A stretch of DNA of 64,000 nt from Aporhodopirellula rubra (GTDB lineage: Bacteria; Planctomycetota; Planctomycetia; Pirellulales; Pirellulaceae), in contig NZ_JACHXU010000022.1 in NCBI RefSeq assembly GCF_014192335.1, positions 1-64,000 of the forward strand, given 5' to 3'. Positions within the stretch are counted from its first letter, which is position 1; each line of letters opens with the position of its first letter. Made by a program: the position numbers and the translations under genes. Shown one piece after another: positions 26,950 to 37,224 of this stretch. A model generated the notes under the pieces. The model made no database searches. It worked only from the letters and a program-made list of their open reading frames with translations, and was not told the DNA's origin.

Positions 26950-29472
26950 CTACTTATTGAGAAATGTTTTGCTGGAGACGACCGCGTGGAGAATGGAGCG
27001 GACGCCGTGATCCGATTCCTCCGTTTGACGCACAATCGACTTCACGATCGGGCGATCGGCAAACTGAATTTTGGCTCCGGTCGCGTACGTCAACAACTGC
27101 GAAGCCAGGTTTGCGGCTAACACGTCATCGTTGTTGGCGAGCAGTTGTCGAAATTCACCGAACGATTGAAACTCGGTTCCGTCGACCATCGTGTAACTCG
27201 CATCAACCACCGGTCCACGCACGTAGCGTTTGCCTTTGAGTTGTCGATAGTGATCTCGCCATTTTCCTCCGGCGTCGAAATTTTCGAGTGCAAAACCGGG
27301 CGGATCAAAATTTTTATGGCACGCCGCACAGGAAGCATCTGATTCATGTTTGGTGAGCAGTTCACGAATGGTCGTCGCACCACGAATGTCGGGCTCGACG
27401 GCCGGGACGTTTTTGGGTGGAGGGGATATTTCCTGACCTAAGATCCGTTCACAAACCCAAATGCCGCGCAGCACCGGCGACGTGTCGTTACCGTTGGCAG
27501 TCACTTTCAGGATGGAACCGTGTGACAGCAGCCCGCCACGTTGCGAATCACGATTGAGCGAAACCATTTGCACACGATCGTCGAGAGGATGACCGGTGAT
27601 GTCGACGGGTTGCTCGATCCCGTAGTAGCGAGCGAGTCGCTCGTTGAGAAACGTGTAGTCGGCGTCGATTAAATTGCGAATCGGCAGATCGTTGTCCAAC
27701 AAGTGTTGAAGGAATCGATGTGTCTCGGCGAGCATTGCGTTTTGCACCACTACATCAAAGTCGCGAAAGAGACGTCGATCGGGTTCCGTGAAGTCGATGT
27801 CGACGAGGTCCAGCCATTGTGCGGAAAACTCTTCGACGAACCGGCGTCCACGGGGCGTCGTGAGCAGTCGATCGGTTTGTTGACGCAATTGTTTGGGTGT
27901 ACGCAACCCGCCATTGGCTGCGGCGCTACGTAGTTCATCGTCGGGCATCGACCCACACAGAAAGTAGCTCAGTCGAGAGGCGACCGACCATTGATCGAGG
28001 TTTCCGGCGTCGTCGGCGAATTCGCATAAGTAGAGAAAGCGGGGCGAACATAGGACCGCTCGATAACCCGAACGCAGTGCGGCGACATAGGCGTCTTCGC
28101 GTTTCTCGCCCAACGCGAGACTTTCACGCCACTGGGTTTCGGCGAACTCAACGTACGGCTGGATTTGTTCTTCGCTAGTTGGTCGGCGAAACGCCAATTC
28201 GCTGAAACTGTTGATTTGTTGAGCAAGTGCCTCAAACACTTCGGCGTCGTTCATTTCTCGAATCGATGGGACGCTGCGTTTGGTGTTTTTGTCGTAACGC
28301 AAGGTCATGTCGTCGAACAGTCGCTTGCGTACGCCGTGGTTGTCTGAGAGCGGATGGATGCGTTCCATCTTTAAGTGGTGCATGGCAACACCGGGGACGT
28401 CTTGGTCTTCGCACTCGCCGTATCCAACTTGGCCGCCTTGGACCGTCGCTCGTGGAAGGGTTGCATCGGCGGGACGGATTTCGATCATGTGCCCTTCAGG
28501 AATCCAAGCTTCATAGCTGATTGTTTTGGGGGATTCGGTGGCTCGGAAGGCGCCGATCCAATTCATCAACGGTGAACTCGCAACGCACTCGCCGCTGCGA
28601 ACGCTGCACCAAACACCCGGAGGAAGGCTCACGTTGTCATCCGTTGGCGGATTGTCGGCAACAGCGGGTGGCTTCAGCGCCGACGCGGTCACCGTGATTC
28701 GATAGGTTCCCGATTCCGGGACTCGCGTTGAGGAGATGCGGCCGTAAAAGACAAGTCCTGCAGACCAAGTCACCGCAAGTCCCTCGCGGAGTTCGGGTTC
28801 TCGGTTGCGACGTTCGGGGCGTTTGTTTGCGATCTTTTTGGGTTCGTAGTCGATCGACCATGGACGTTCGGGCAACGTCGCTCGTTCGAACGCTTCGTCG
28901 AGCGCCGCATCGACGACATTGAGGTGTGATTCCAACTGAAAATGCGACATCGTCTGAGTGTCAGCAAGATGCACGAATCCGCTGTTGCGTGTTTCAGCGG
29001 GCATCAGGCGAGCGAGCGGCACGTCGATCATCAAAAGATCTTGGAGTGTCCGTTGCAATTGCATGTTGGTCAGTCGACGACCCTGCACACGACCGGCGCT
29101 GACTCGTGAGATCCGAGCGGCTCGCATCAGTGCCGCCTTGGTCGTCGGAAGGAACGATTGCAACTCGCTGCGTTCGAGTTCGGCGTCCTCCGGCGGCGGC
29201 ATTTCGCCCTTCTCGACTCGGTCAAAGATCCGCACCCAAGTCTGGTAGCTCTGTAGACTATCGATGTCGTTCGACACGGCCTCGACATCGAACCCGCCTT
29301 CGCCCGAGGGCCCGTCATGGCAATCGACGCAATTGGATTGCAGAAATTCGATCGAAGAATCGGGGACAGACGTCGAGCCGTCGTTTTGTGCCGAAGCAAA
29401 ATCTCCACTGACAACGATCAGGACGATCGTCAGTGCCAACATGGAAATACGCGAACCAGGAAACAAACGCAT
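26950..29472 (-). CDS. DUF1592-family multidomain protein with c-type haem sites
   Basis: A protein of 840 residues with a Sec signal ([20 protein letters not shown]). The N-terminal cytochrome-like segment has [19 protein letters not shown] (CxxCH). The usual series follows: DUF1587 around [20 protein letters not shown], a carbohydrate-binding-like insert (about residues 230-360), DUF1595 around [16 protein letters not shown]1592 around [23 protein letters not shown]1588 around [20 protein letters not shown], a second CxxCH in [19 protein letters not shown], and DUF1585 at the end. Such proteins are thought to be extracytoplasmic electron-transfer or oxidative enzymes. The gene is the first of a two-gene operon with the DUF1552 gene. 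Confidence 0.92.
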   Translation of the reverse strand: MRLFPGSRISMLALTIVLIVVSGDFASAQNDGSTSVPDSSIEFLQSNCVDCHDGPSGEGGFDVEAVSNDIDSLQSYQTWVRIFDRVEKGEMPPPEDAELERSELQSFLPTTKAALMRAARISRVSAGRVQGRRLTNMQLQRTLQDLLMIDVPLARLMPAETRNSGFVHLADTQTMSHFQLESHLNVVDAALDEAFERATLPERPWSIDYEPKKIANKRPERRNREPELREGLAVTWSAGLVFYGRISSTRVPESGTYRITVTASALKPPAVADNPPTDDNVSLPPGVWCSVRSGECVASSPLMNWIGAFRATESPKTISYEAWIPEGHMIEIRPADATLPRATVQGGQVGYGECEDQDVPGVAMHHLKMERIHPLSDNHGVRKRLFDDMTLRYDKNTKRSVPSIREMNDAEVFEALAQQINSFSELAFRRPTSEEQIQPYVEFAETQWRESLALGEKREDAYVAALRSGYRAVLCSPRFLYLCEFADDAGNLDQWSVASRLSYFLCGSMPDDELRSAAANGGLRTPKQLRQQTDRLLTTPRGRRFVEEFSAQWLDLVDIDFTEPDRRLFRDFDVVVQNAMLAETHRFLQHLLDNDLPIRNLIDADYTFLNERLARYYGIEQPVDITGHPLDDRVQMVSLNRDSQRGGLLSHGSILKVTANGNDTSPVLRGIWVCERILGQEISPPPKNVPAVEPDIRGATTIRELLTKHESDASCAACHKNFDPPGFALENFDAGGKWRDHYRQLKGKRYVRGPVVDASYTMVDGTEFQSFGEFRQLLANNDDVLAANLASQLLTYATGAKIQFADRPIVKSIVRQTEESDHGVRSILHAVVSSKTFLNK

Positions 29473-29744
29473 GAATGTTTGTCAGAAGATGGGGAGGGTC
29501 AATGAGCCCGCGAGCAGTGGGGAGGGAGGCTTAAGGCGGGGCTCGCGGACGGTAGGGCGTGTCTATTGTAGCGGTTGGTATGATTAATGGAAACGGATTC
29601 TCGCGAAACGCGTTTTGAAAGGCGGGATCACTTCGATTCGGTCGGTCCAATACCTGTTAAAATCCCGTGAACAAAATTCGCGACGCTGCGTAATGGCAAC
29701 ACGCATTCGATCTCTTCTTTATTCCAACCACACCCGCGTCTTCT

Positions 29745-30917
29745 ATGTCGGCTACCGTCTTGCTCGTATTGGCGGCCGCCGGGATAGCGACCTTGATCAG
29801 TTGGTTGGTTCTCTATCCGGTTCGTTACTACGCGCGTCAATTGGGACTGCTCGATCGCCCAGGCGGGCATAGCAGCCATACCGTGCCGACGCCTCTCGGT
29901 GGCGGTATTGGAATCTACTGCGGTATCGCCGGAACGATTCTGATCGGTTTGATCGCGGCGTGGTGGATGCAGGATCCAGAACGAGCGGCGACTCTTCAAC
30001 GATCGCTCGGTGGTCTGTTGCCGGATCAGTTTTGGGGCGCGGCGATCACGCACGCGCCCGGTGTTTGGTCTCGATCACCCGACATGTTCTGGTTGCTTAC
30101 CGCCAGCACGATTTTGATGGTGCTCGGTTTGTGGGACGATCGCCGGGGCCTATCGATCATTGTGAGATTGGGCGTCCAGTTCGGAATGGCGGCGGGCGTC
30201 GTTTTCGGATTGGGGATCGAATTGACTGCGTATCTCGACGCCGGTTGGCTGACCAAACTCATGTCGGTGGTTTGGATTGTTGCGGTGATTAACTCATTCA
30301 ACATGCTCGACAATATGGATGCGCTGTCCGGCGGCATCGCGGCGATCATTGCGAGTTCGATGGCAGTTGTGATGTTGACGACGACGGATCCCGGAACGGA
30401 TCGCCCGCAGCTCTTGGTCGCGGGACTGTTGCTCGTCGTTGCCGGATCGCTGATCGGTTTTCTCTTTCACAATCGTCCACCGGCGAAAATTTTCATGGGC
30501 GACGGTGGCAGCTATCTGGTGGGTTTCTTGATCGCGGTTTCAATGCTGATGGCGACGTTCGTCGGCGGACCGTCCGCGGATGGGACCGTGCGTCCACACG
30601 CTGTGTTGGCGCCGTTGTGTGTCATGGCCGTTCCGCTGTACGACATGATATCCGTTTTGTGGATTCGCATTCGGGAAGGTCGCAGCCCGTTCCTGGGGGA
30701 TCACAGTCACCTGTCGCACCGGTTGGTGGATTTGGGGCTGTCGCGAACGGCGGCGGTGGCCACGATTCACTTGATAACCGCGACGTGCGGTTTGTCTGCG
30801 ATTTTGTTGACGCACGTCAGTCTTCTTCAAGCGATTACGGTGCTCGGCATTGTTGGCTGCATGTTGACTCTGGTCGCGATTCTCGAATCGACGCGCGACC
30901 GTGGGGCGAAGTCGTGA
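29745..30917 (+). CDS. WecA/TagO-like polyprenyl-phosphate sugar-1-phosphate transferase
   Basis: A protein of 390 residues with about ten membrane helices. It transfers a sugar-1-phosphate, usually GlcNAc-1-P, from a UDP-sugar to undecaprenyl phosphate, starting a surface glycan. Diagnostic blocks are DRPGGHSSHTVPTPLGGGIG, VLGLWDDRRGLS with the DD pair at about 131-132, NSFNMLDNMDALSGGIA, KIFMGDGGSYLVGFLIA and the cytoplasmic HLSHRLVDLGLS loop. MraY is less likely because the HLSHRL form and the gene context fit the WecA branch. The stop overlaps a GTG start of the next gene (GTGA), so it is coupled to an O-antigen-ligase-like protein. Confidence 0.9.
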   Translation: MSATVLLVLAAAGIATLISWLVLYPVRYYARQLGLLDRPGGHSSHTVPTPLGGGIGIYCGIAGTILIGLIAAWWMQDPERAATLQRSLGGLLPDQFWGAAITHAPGVWSRSPDMFWLLTASTILMVLGLWDDRRGLSIIVRLGVQFGMAAGVVFGLGIELTAYLDAGWLTKLMSVVWIVAVINSFNMLDNMDALSGGIAAIIASSMAVVMLTTTDPGTDRPQLLVAGLLLVVAGSLIGFLFHNRPPAKIFMGDGGSYLVGFLIAVSMLMATFVGGPSADGTVRPHAVLAPLCVMAVPLYDMISVLWIRIREGRSPFLGDHSHLSHRLVDLGLSRTAAVATIHLITATCGLSAILLTHVSLLQAITVLGIVGCMLTLVAILESTRDRGAKS

Positions 30918-33424
30918 GCGGCCGAAGAGCTTCGTCGCAAAAGTCGACGTCGACGCCGATAAAACCCCACACGAGTGAACCGACGAAAACAGCGTCGACT
31001 GAAATGAGTCTACGAGAGAATCCTGCTGACTCCCTGGGCAGACTCGTTTTGTTGGCGCTTTTCTGCGTTGGGATGGTGTGGGCGGTCTATCATCCCGCCG
31101 ATTCAACGGCAGTCGAAAATGGGGACGCGTTAGGACTATGCCTCGCGCTAATGATCTGGGGTGCCGGGGCAACGTGGATGCTACGCATGTCTCCAACGTT
31201 TCAATGGCGTCGAACATCGTGGTGGGGCGACGCCGCGCCGATCATGTTGGCCGGGTGGGTGTTCCTCTCCGCATGGATCACCGGGGGATTCTTTGCGTCA
31301 ACTCAGCCAGCCGTTGGCGGCGATTTGCGGTCCGCGACGAACGAAGCGTGGTGGTGGATTGCGGGCGCGACGGTTTTCGTGGTTGCTCGCCGGTTGTTCC
31401 AATGCCGACAAGCTTCGGCCGCGGCAATCGGATTGCTGATCAGCCTCGGCGGCCTTCTCGCGGTACACACGCTGCACCAGTATTTCATCTCCTTTCCCGA
31501 AACGATTCGCGAATACCAGAACGATCCCGACGGAATGCTGGCCAAGATCGGTCTCGACGCCGAAGCGGGCACCGCAGCTCGAATGATTTTTGAAAACCGC
31601 ATGAGGGACGGCGGTCCGACGGGGACGTTTGCCCTCGCCAATTCGCTCGCCGGACCGCTCGCGATGTGCGTGACGCTTTGCGCGGGTGTGGTCATCTGTT
31701 GGATCCCACGATATCGCAACCGTGACGGGAGTCGACCCGATTGGATCGGCGGCGCAGCGGTGGTTGGTGTGATGGTGTTGACGCTGATTGCACTCCTCAC
31801 GACGGGAAGCCGCAGCGGCGTGTTATCGGTGATGGTCGTCGCGTTTGCATCGCTTGGCATCGTGTTCTACCGCAAACGGGCGCACTCGAAGAGCGAACGC
31901 GTCGATGCGATTACGTCGAACGACCGGAATAATCACAGTCAACCGGTGTCAATGGATCGACGTACTGCGACGCGGGTAGCTGTGTTGGCGACAGCCACTC
32001 TCGGTGTGTTCGCCGTGTTGTGGAAGTACGGACAATCGTTGTTGGGCGGTGAGTGGGTGACGCAAGCTCCGGCAACGATTCAATTACGGTCGCAGTACTG
32101 GCGATCCACGCTCGGTATCGCATCCGATCATCCTTGGTTTGGTGCCGGGCCCGGTAACTTTCAGCTCGTTTACCAGAAGTATCGGGACGTACGTGCGCAC
32201 GAGTTGATTGCTGAGCCGCATAACTTTTTCTTTGAAACGCTCGCGTGTGGTGGTTGGATCGCCGCCGGTTTGCTCGTGCTCTTCCTGATCGCCGGTACTC
32301 TGGTCTATCGGCGAGCGTCGCGGACGAGCGAACTGTCATTACCAGAGCCAGCGAAGGTTTCCAACGGTGAACGCGTTCGAATCGCGATCGCAGTTGGCAT
32401 AGGAACCGTGCTCGCGTTCATGGCGGTGTGGTACATGGGAATCGTCACCGGCAACCTCCCTGACTTTGACGCTCATTTGTTGGCCGTTCCGATTGCGATC
32501 TCCACGTTGGCGATTTGGCTTTATGCAATGCATGAGACGAGTGAGCTGCTCACCGACAATCAATGCCGCAACATTGCTGCCGCGTCCGCTGCGACGGGAT
32601 TGACGCACCTCTGTTTTTCGGGCGGTTGGACGGTACCAGGAGTATCGATGTTTCTAATCGCGTTGGCCGCGATCGCCGCGAAATGGACGCCACCGGAGAA
32701 TGCAGAGACACCCAATCGGCAAGCCAACACTTTCATACCGCGAGTCGCGACGGTCGGGTTGATGGGGGTCTTGATCATGGTCAGCTACTTCTTCTCGTAT
32801 CGTCCGGTGAGGCGATCGGACGCGGCGCTGTCGAACGCCACGATGTTGGCAAGTACCAACCGGGGAGCCGCTGCGACGACGGTGTTGAAGGAAGCGTTAC
32901 GGTCGGATCCTCTCAATTCCGACATCGCGATTTGGTTGTCGACGATCGATAACCAGGAATTGCTTCCATCGCTCGCCCGCAATCCGTCAACCACTCGTCA
33001 ACGCAAAATTGCCGACGCGTCCATTGATGAAGCCGTCCGGCGATCGGGTAACGATCCGGTTCGGCTGCGTGCGATCGCCGAGTTGCTGTTACACCGTTAT
33101 CAAGTTGCCGGAGTGGTGGATGATTTGGTCGCCGCCAACGAGATTCTCGATCGCGCTCGTGAACTGTCGCCGACTCATGAAGCGATCACGGCTCAGCAGG
33201 CCGCCGTGCTCCACGAGCTCGAACAGAATAACAAAGGAGCTGAGTTAACGACATCGAAGGAGCTCGCCGAAAGGGCCCGGATGCTCGCGAGCAGCGGCGG
33301 AGTCATCACGCGGGTTCTCGACTTGCAGCCGATTATGCCCGCAAAGGTTTTTGGTGCTCGCGCGATCGAACGACCCGTGCGGCAATCCGCCGAGAAAGTT
33401 TTGAAGTGGGAAGACGCGAAGTAG
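30914..33424 (+). CDS. O-antigen ligase/polymerase-like membrane protein with C-terminal repeats
   Basis: A protein of up to 836 residues. The GTG at 30914 overlaps the stop of the WecA-like gene; the ATG at 31004 (MSLRENPADSLGRLVLLALF) is an equally possible start. Many membrane helices follow. The Wzy_C-type core shows GPTGTFALANSLAGPLAM, TTGSRSGVLSVMVVAF, RSQYWRSTLGIASDHPWFGA and the conserved AEPHNFFFETLACGGW. The last 200 residues leave the membrane and contain TPR-like helices (AAATTVLKEALRSDPLNSDI, DLVAANEILDRARELSPTHE). The likely role is polymerising or ligating glycan units at the outer face of the cytoplasmic membrane, with the TPR part recruiting partners. Confidence 0.82.
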   Translation: MSGRRASSQKSTSTPIKPHTSEPTKTASTEMSLRENPADSLGRLVLLALFCVGMVWAVYHPADSTAVENGDALGLCLALMIWGAGATWMLRMSPTFQWRRTSWWGDAAPIMLAGWVFLSAWITGGFFASTQPAVGGDLRSATNEAWWWIAGATVFVVARRLFQCRQASAAAIGLLISLGGLLAVHTLHQYFISFPETIREYQNDPDGMLAKIGLDAEAGTAARMIFENRMRDGGPTGTFALANSLAGPLAMCVTLCAGVVICWIPRYRNRDGSRPDWIGGAAVVGVMVLTLIALLTTGSRSGVLSVMVVAFASLGIVFYRKRAHSKSERVDAITSNDRNNHSQPVSMDRRTATRVAVLATATLGVFAVLWKYGQSLLGGEWVTQAPATIQLRSQYWRSTLGIASDHPWFGAGPGNFQLVYQKYRDVRAHELIAEPHNFFFETLACGGWIAAGLLVLFLIAGTLVYRRASRTSELSLPEPAKVSNGERVRIAIAVGIGTVLAFMAVWYMGIVTGNLPDFDAHLLAVPIAISTLAIWLYAMHETSELLTDNQCRNIAAASAATGLTHLCFSGGWTVPGVSMFLIALAAIAAKWTPPENAETPNRQANTFIPRVATVGLMGVLIMVSYFFSYRPVRRSDAALSNATMLASTNRGAAATTVLKEALRSDPLNSDIAIWLSTIDNQELLPSLARNPSTTRQRKIADASIDEAVRRSGNDPVRLRAIAELLLHRYQVAGVVDDLVAANEILDRARELSPTHEAITAQQAAVLHELEQNNKGAELTTSKELAERARMLASSGGVITRVLDLQPIMPAKVFGARAIERPVRQSAEKVLKWEDAK

Positions 33425-33465
33425 TCGGACGAACCCGATCATCGCGATGGGATTCGCTCGCAAGG

Positions 33466-35067
33466 TTACCGCGTGAAGGTGAACTCGATGCCGCCTTCGG
33501 TTCGTTCGGTGTCAAAATCGACGTTGTCGGATGCGAATCGGTCGTGTCCGCAAACGGCCGCGATGCTGAGCCATTCGTTCCACTGGTATTGCAGTCGACC
33601 ATGAACTCGCCAGAAAAGTTCGTTGCGTTCGACTGCCCCGGTATAGTCTCCGTAGTCGCGGTAGCCGACTCCCCACGTCGGGATCAGTTCCCACTTGCGT
33701 GAAATCTTCCACCCGGTCGATCCGTGAAGATTGACCGACTGATATCGATAATCATCGCCCTCGGTGTCGGCCGACTCGAAGTCCAAACCGAGTGAATGCA
33801 TTGGTAATCGCTCCCATCCCGTTTGAAAGAAGCGAGTGATCCCGGTGGTGATCGTCAGTCCGTCGAGGGAGGTTTGCGAGGGGGTGATGCCGTCGTCCTC
33901 GAACGCGGATTGCGCGATGGTTAGATAGAGATAAATCGCATCGAGGTCGGGGCGGATCAGCGTCAGCGATGTGGTTCCGGAGTGTCGATTGCCAACCGCA
34001 TTGCCGTCGAAATAGTCAGCCGAGAAAACGTAGTCCACTCGCGCAATCGCCTCGTTTGAGCCGAGTTGGAATTCGCGTTCAAAGAACGCGCCGGGCTGAA
34101 AGCTGGCGAGATTGAAATCGGACAGATGGTCTTCGTTGACTGTGTAGTAACCGCGGAACAACGGACCGGCACGCATGTTGTCCGTGCGGATCCATTTCCA
34201 GTCGATGTCCGGATTAAGAAACCCCTGGGTGCTGGCGCTATCGTTTTGGGCGAGTTCACGGCTGATCGGAGTTAACGTCACGTTGGAGTTGTACAGCACG
34301 CCGGTCTTCAGGAATACGCGAAGCCGGTTCGCTGGTGCACGGACTTCCGCCCCCAGTTGTTCCATACGCAACTCTGCGTCGTCCGATCCATCAAAGGATT
34401 GGATCTCGTAGCTTGCTGCTTGAACCGGTGTTTGATTCAGCGGCAACATCGGCAGGTGATCGATGCCGAGATCGCCGCCAGTTGCTCGGTTCCCGTCATT
34501 GCTCGAGACGATCAGAGGCATCTGCAGATTCGCGACACTTGTCGGTGGTGCATCAATTCCTTGCGAACGAAGTTGGTCGGCGTAGGAACTTTGCGGTGCG
34601 ATCGAAAACACGCGGTCGTAGTGAACTCGGGCCTGGGCCGATTGCCCCGTCTTTTCGAGGAACTGTCCCAGATCAAAATGGGCCGCTGCGTTGTGGGGAT
34701 CCTCTTGCACCGATCGGCGAACCGATTCGATCGCATCGGAAGGCTGTCCGAGCGTGAACTGCAACTTTGCCAACATCCGCCACGAGTCGCTGTGGTTTGG
34801 TGAATCGGCGACCCGCTTCTGCATCATCGCCAACATTTTGAGTTGGCCGGCGGATGGAGTGATACTGGCACTCGCGGATGCATTTTCGGGGGCTGCGGGA
34901 GACGGTGAAAATCGCGACGCGCCAGTTCCGCTCGAATCGTCCTGAGCACGCGCGACGTGAACAAGCATCGGCAGCCCTGCGGCAGCGAATGCGAGTGTCC
35001 AGGAAAGGACGACTTTTCTGGTTCGGCGGCGTCGTAGCAAGCGATTGGGGGCCGTGTGCTGCATCAT
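33466..35067 (-). CDS. Exported TPR protein with C-terminal outer-membrane beta-barrel
   Basis: A protein of about 533 residues from the ATG at 35067. The signal peptide (VVLSWTLAFAAAGLPMLVHV, cleavage after ARAQ) follows a basic start. Residues about 75-160 hold TPR units (WRMLAKLQFTLGQPSDAIES, NAAAHFDLGQFLEKTGQSAQ). From about residue 245 to the end, amphipathic beta strands alternate with polar turns (RLRVFLKTGVLYNSNVTL, GPLFRGYYTVNED, VNLHGSTGWKISRKWELIP), ending GGIEFTFTR. TPR plus barrel is the architecture of polysaccharide exporters such as AlgK/AlgE-type or PgaA-type proteins. Its place beside surface-glycan genes supports an export role, which remains an inference. Confidence 0.72.
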   Translation of the reverse strand: MMQHTAPNRLLRRRRTRKVVLSWTLAFAAAGLPMLVHVARAQDDSSGTGASRFSPSPAAPENASASASITPSAGQLKMLAMMQKRVADSPNHSDSWRMLAKLQFTLGQPSDAIESVRRSVQEDPHNAAAHFDLGQFLEKTGQSAQARVHYDRVFSIAPQSSYADQLRSQGIDAPPTSVANLQMPLIVSSNDGNRATGGDLGIDHLPMLPLNQTPVQAASYEIQSFDGSDDAELRMEQLGAEVRAPANRLRVFLKTGVLYNSNVTLTPISRELAQNDSASTQGFLNPDIDWKWIRTDNMRAGPLFRGYYTVNEDHLSDFNLASFQPGAFFEREFQLGSNEAIARVDYVFSADYFDGNAVGNRHSGTTSLTLIRPDLDAIYLYLTIAQSAFEDDGITPSQTSLDGLTITTGITRFFQTGWERLPMHSLGLDFESADTEGDDYRYQSVNLHGSTGWKISRKWELIPTWGVGYRDYGDYTGAVERNELFWRVHGRLQYQWNEWLSIAAVCGHDRFASDNVDFDTERTEGGIEFTFTR

Positions 35068-35274
35068 TTTCCGGTGGAGCAAAGGTCGAATTCGGCTGGC
35101 GGGCGTTGCTCTCAGTTCGCTACCTTGTGCTTTCAGTGAACAATTCGCCAGCTTCAGAACTGATACGTATCACGACAAGGCTTAAAATTGCCAGTCCAGA
35201 TCCTGATTCGGTCTCGTCGCCGGTTCGAAGTTTGTTCAGTAACACAAGTCTCGTGCATGGAGCATAAAACGAGT

Positions 35275-36387
35275 ATGAGTAGTCGAAAACAAATGCGTTG
35301 TTTTGTTGGTGCCCTTTTGGCGGGCGCTGCGATCGCTGCCCCAGCATCGGCCCAAGGAGTGGGCGGATTGTTGCCAGGTGCGCAGAGCCAAATCCAACAA
35401 CAAGTACAAGCCCAGGTACAACAACGCGTCCAGGCACAAATTCAAAGCCAAGTGCAGGCTCAGGTCCAAGGCCAACTGCAACAACGGGTTCAGGCTCAGA
35501 TCGCCAACGGAATCCAAACCCGCGTCAACAATCAAATTCAAGCATCGGTTCAGCAAGCTGCCCAGCTCGCGCTTCGTGCACGAGCTCGTGCGAACAATAC
35601 CACCGACGCCGCCATCAACGGTGCCACCGCTGCGGCCAGTAGCGTTCGCGTGGATGTCGGAGTCGGAGCGAACGTCGACAGCAATGCCTCCGTCGCATCC
35701 CAGCCAACCTCGTCAACGCGAATGAGTTCATCGGCGAACGCGTCGTTGAATGCTAACGTCAACGCGTCCGTCGCTCCAATGCAAGTCACGTCGGCAGACA
35801 TCTCTGCCTATGACAGTATCTTTGGCCAATTCAATCCACTGCGGGTTGCCGGCGTGGTTCGCTCGAATGCACGTGCCCGTGCCAATGCCGCGGCCAACGC
35901 CGCGTCTGAAACCGCTTTAGATTGGTTCGGCACAGCACAAGGCAACGCGGAAGGTGCCATCAGTGGTGCGTTCGCCGCCGCAGCCAATGGAAGCGCAGCG
36001 GCTTCCAACGCCACCGCGTCGAACGCGGCTGCCGCCGAAGGTGAGTCCTCGGCCGCGGCAGAGTCGCAGTCCAGCGGCGCGCTGGCGATCGCCGGCGTCA
36101 TCCAGAACAACGTGGACCTCGGTGCCATGATCGCGGTTGCCGCTCGGCAGCGTCGTGCGGAAATTTCTCAGATTCGGGATACCGCGCTCGCGACGGCCGA
36201 CGTTGAATTGATGGCTCAAGCCGATTTGATGGAGGCACAACTTGCCGCCTTCGCATCTGCCCAAGCGCAACTTGGTGCCGCTCAGCCCAGCGAGCCTGCT
36301 CACGAGACCGCTTCGGCTCCGGCAGCGTCAACGCAGCCGGAAACCGCCGCCGCACCTCAAAGCGAAGACGCTAGCACGGTTCGCTAA
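35275..36387 (+). CDS. Exported Gln/Ala-rich low-complexity protein
   Basis: A protein of 370 residues from the ATG at 35275, with a clear signal peptide (CFVGALLAGAAIAAPASAQG). The mature N-terminus is a repeat of period about eight: QVQAQVQQRVQAQIQSQV, QAQVQGQLQQRVQAQI, then QTRVNNQIQASVQQAAQLAL. This alternation of Gln with Val/Ile/Leu would suit a beta-helix or amyloid-like sheet, or a coiled coil. The rest is rich in Ala, Ser and Asn, with segments such as NARARANAAANAASETALDW and a helical AVAARQRRAEISQIRDTALA near the end. I recognise no family. It lies divergently from the TPR-barrel gene in the surface-glycan block, so a structural or matrix role is plausible. Confidence 0.75.
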   Translation: MSSRKQMRCFVGALLAGAAIAAPASAQGVGGLLPGAQSQIQQQVQAQVQQRVQAQIQSQVQAQVQGQLQQRVQAQIANGIQTRVNNQIQASVQQAAQLALRARARANNTTDAAINGATAAASSVRVDVGVGANVDSNASVASQPTSSTRMSSSANASLNANVNASVAPMQVTSADISAYDSIFGQFNPLRVAGVVRSNARARANAAANAASETALDWFGTAQGNAEGAISGAFAAAANGSAAASNATASNAAAAEGESSAAAESQSSGALAIAGVIQNNVDLGAMIAVAARQRRAEISQIRDTALATADVELMAQADLMEAQLAAFASAQAQLGAAQPSEPAHETASAPAASTQPETAAAPQSEDASTVR

Positions 36388-36736
36388 AGCGTTCCGCGAA
36401 AAGAGGTAGCCGATCTCGCCAGTCTTCGCGAAAACGAATTCTGGCGAGTCCAGCTAAGGTGAGCGAGCCTGTCATCACTTGAACTGCACTCGCTGTCACC
36501 TTCACGGTCTTGGGATTCCGTTCATTCGCGACCCGAGTGAACGGTCAGCTTCCAACGATGATCTCTCGCAATCGATGTGCACGGTCTCCCGTTCACATCG
36601 ATTTTGCATTTGATTCGTTGTGGTGTCTCTAAACCTTGGCGACTGGGAGGGGACGCGGCGATTTCGCGCCTTTTCCGCCCGGGGAACGTGCCTGTGAAGG
36701 TCGGCAGAGACTTTCACGCTCGATAGGACGTTCACA
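36388..36736. other. Intergenic stretch with inverted repeats
   Basis: No gene is supported. Two inverted repeats are visible: CTCGCCAG (36415-36422) with CTGGCGAG (36441-36448), and a perfect 10 bp pair AATCGATGTG (36570-36579) with CACATCGATT (36594-36603), followed by a few T. The second could be a weak intrinsic terminator for the Gln/Ala-rich gene or an operator for the next gene. Confidence 0.35.
36570..36605 (+). terminator. Candidate intrinsic terminator or operator
   Basis: A perfect 10 bp inverted repeat, AATCGATGTG and CACATCGATT, with a 14-base loop and followed by TTTTG. The stem is A/T-rich and the T-run short, so termination would be weak. It lies 180 bases after one gene and 130 before the next. 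Confidence 0.3.
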
Positions 36737-37132
36737 ATGCGACGCAACGAAACGCTGTTCGACATGGCCGATTGGCTTACTGATCCGCCGACGGGTGGAC
36801 CGATTCAAATGTGGAGCGTCGGGGTGATCCTATCCAGTATCGTGACGGGGTACGGTGTCGGTTGTTGCATCCTTCGCCGCGCCATTACGTTGAATATTTC
36901 GCAACGTGGCTTTCGCCCACTGAGTCAGGGATTTTGGTTGGAAATAGCCGGAATCCACGCGGTCACGTTCGGCCTTGTTGTCGTATCCATTGGCGCCTTC
37001 ATGCATTTTCAATGGTTCTGGGGAAACCATGAGAAGCTTGCCGGGTACCACGAGATCGGAAAGTATCTGTCCGTTCTGGGGTTGTTGATTGCGAGTGTAG
37101 CCCACGTATACACGATGTTGGTGCACACTTGA
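36737..37132 (+). CDS. Small membrane protein of unknown function
   Basis: A protein of 131 residues from the ATG at 36737. Three hydrophobic helices are visible: WSVGVILSSIVTGYGVGCCI, FWLEIAGIHAVTFGLVVVSI and YLSVLGLLIASVAHVYTMLV. His and Trp residues cluster in the loop AFMHFQWFWGNHEKLAGYHE, which could bind a metal or haem, but no family is recognised. The next gene converges from the other strand. Confidence 0.55.
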   Translation: MRRNETLFDMADWLTDPPTGGPIQMWSVGVILSSIVTGYGVGCCILRRAITLNISQRGFRPLSQGFWLEIAGIHAVTFGLVVVSIGAFMHFQWFWGNHEKLAGYHEIGKYLSVLGLLIASVAHVYTMLVHT

Positions 37133-37224
37133 TTCTCACGACACAGGCTCGGATGGCACTCCCGCGAAAATGCTAGATCGATTCGCGAGACGCTCGCAAT
37201 CACGTTGGTGTTTTGCGAATCGAA

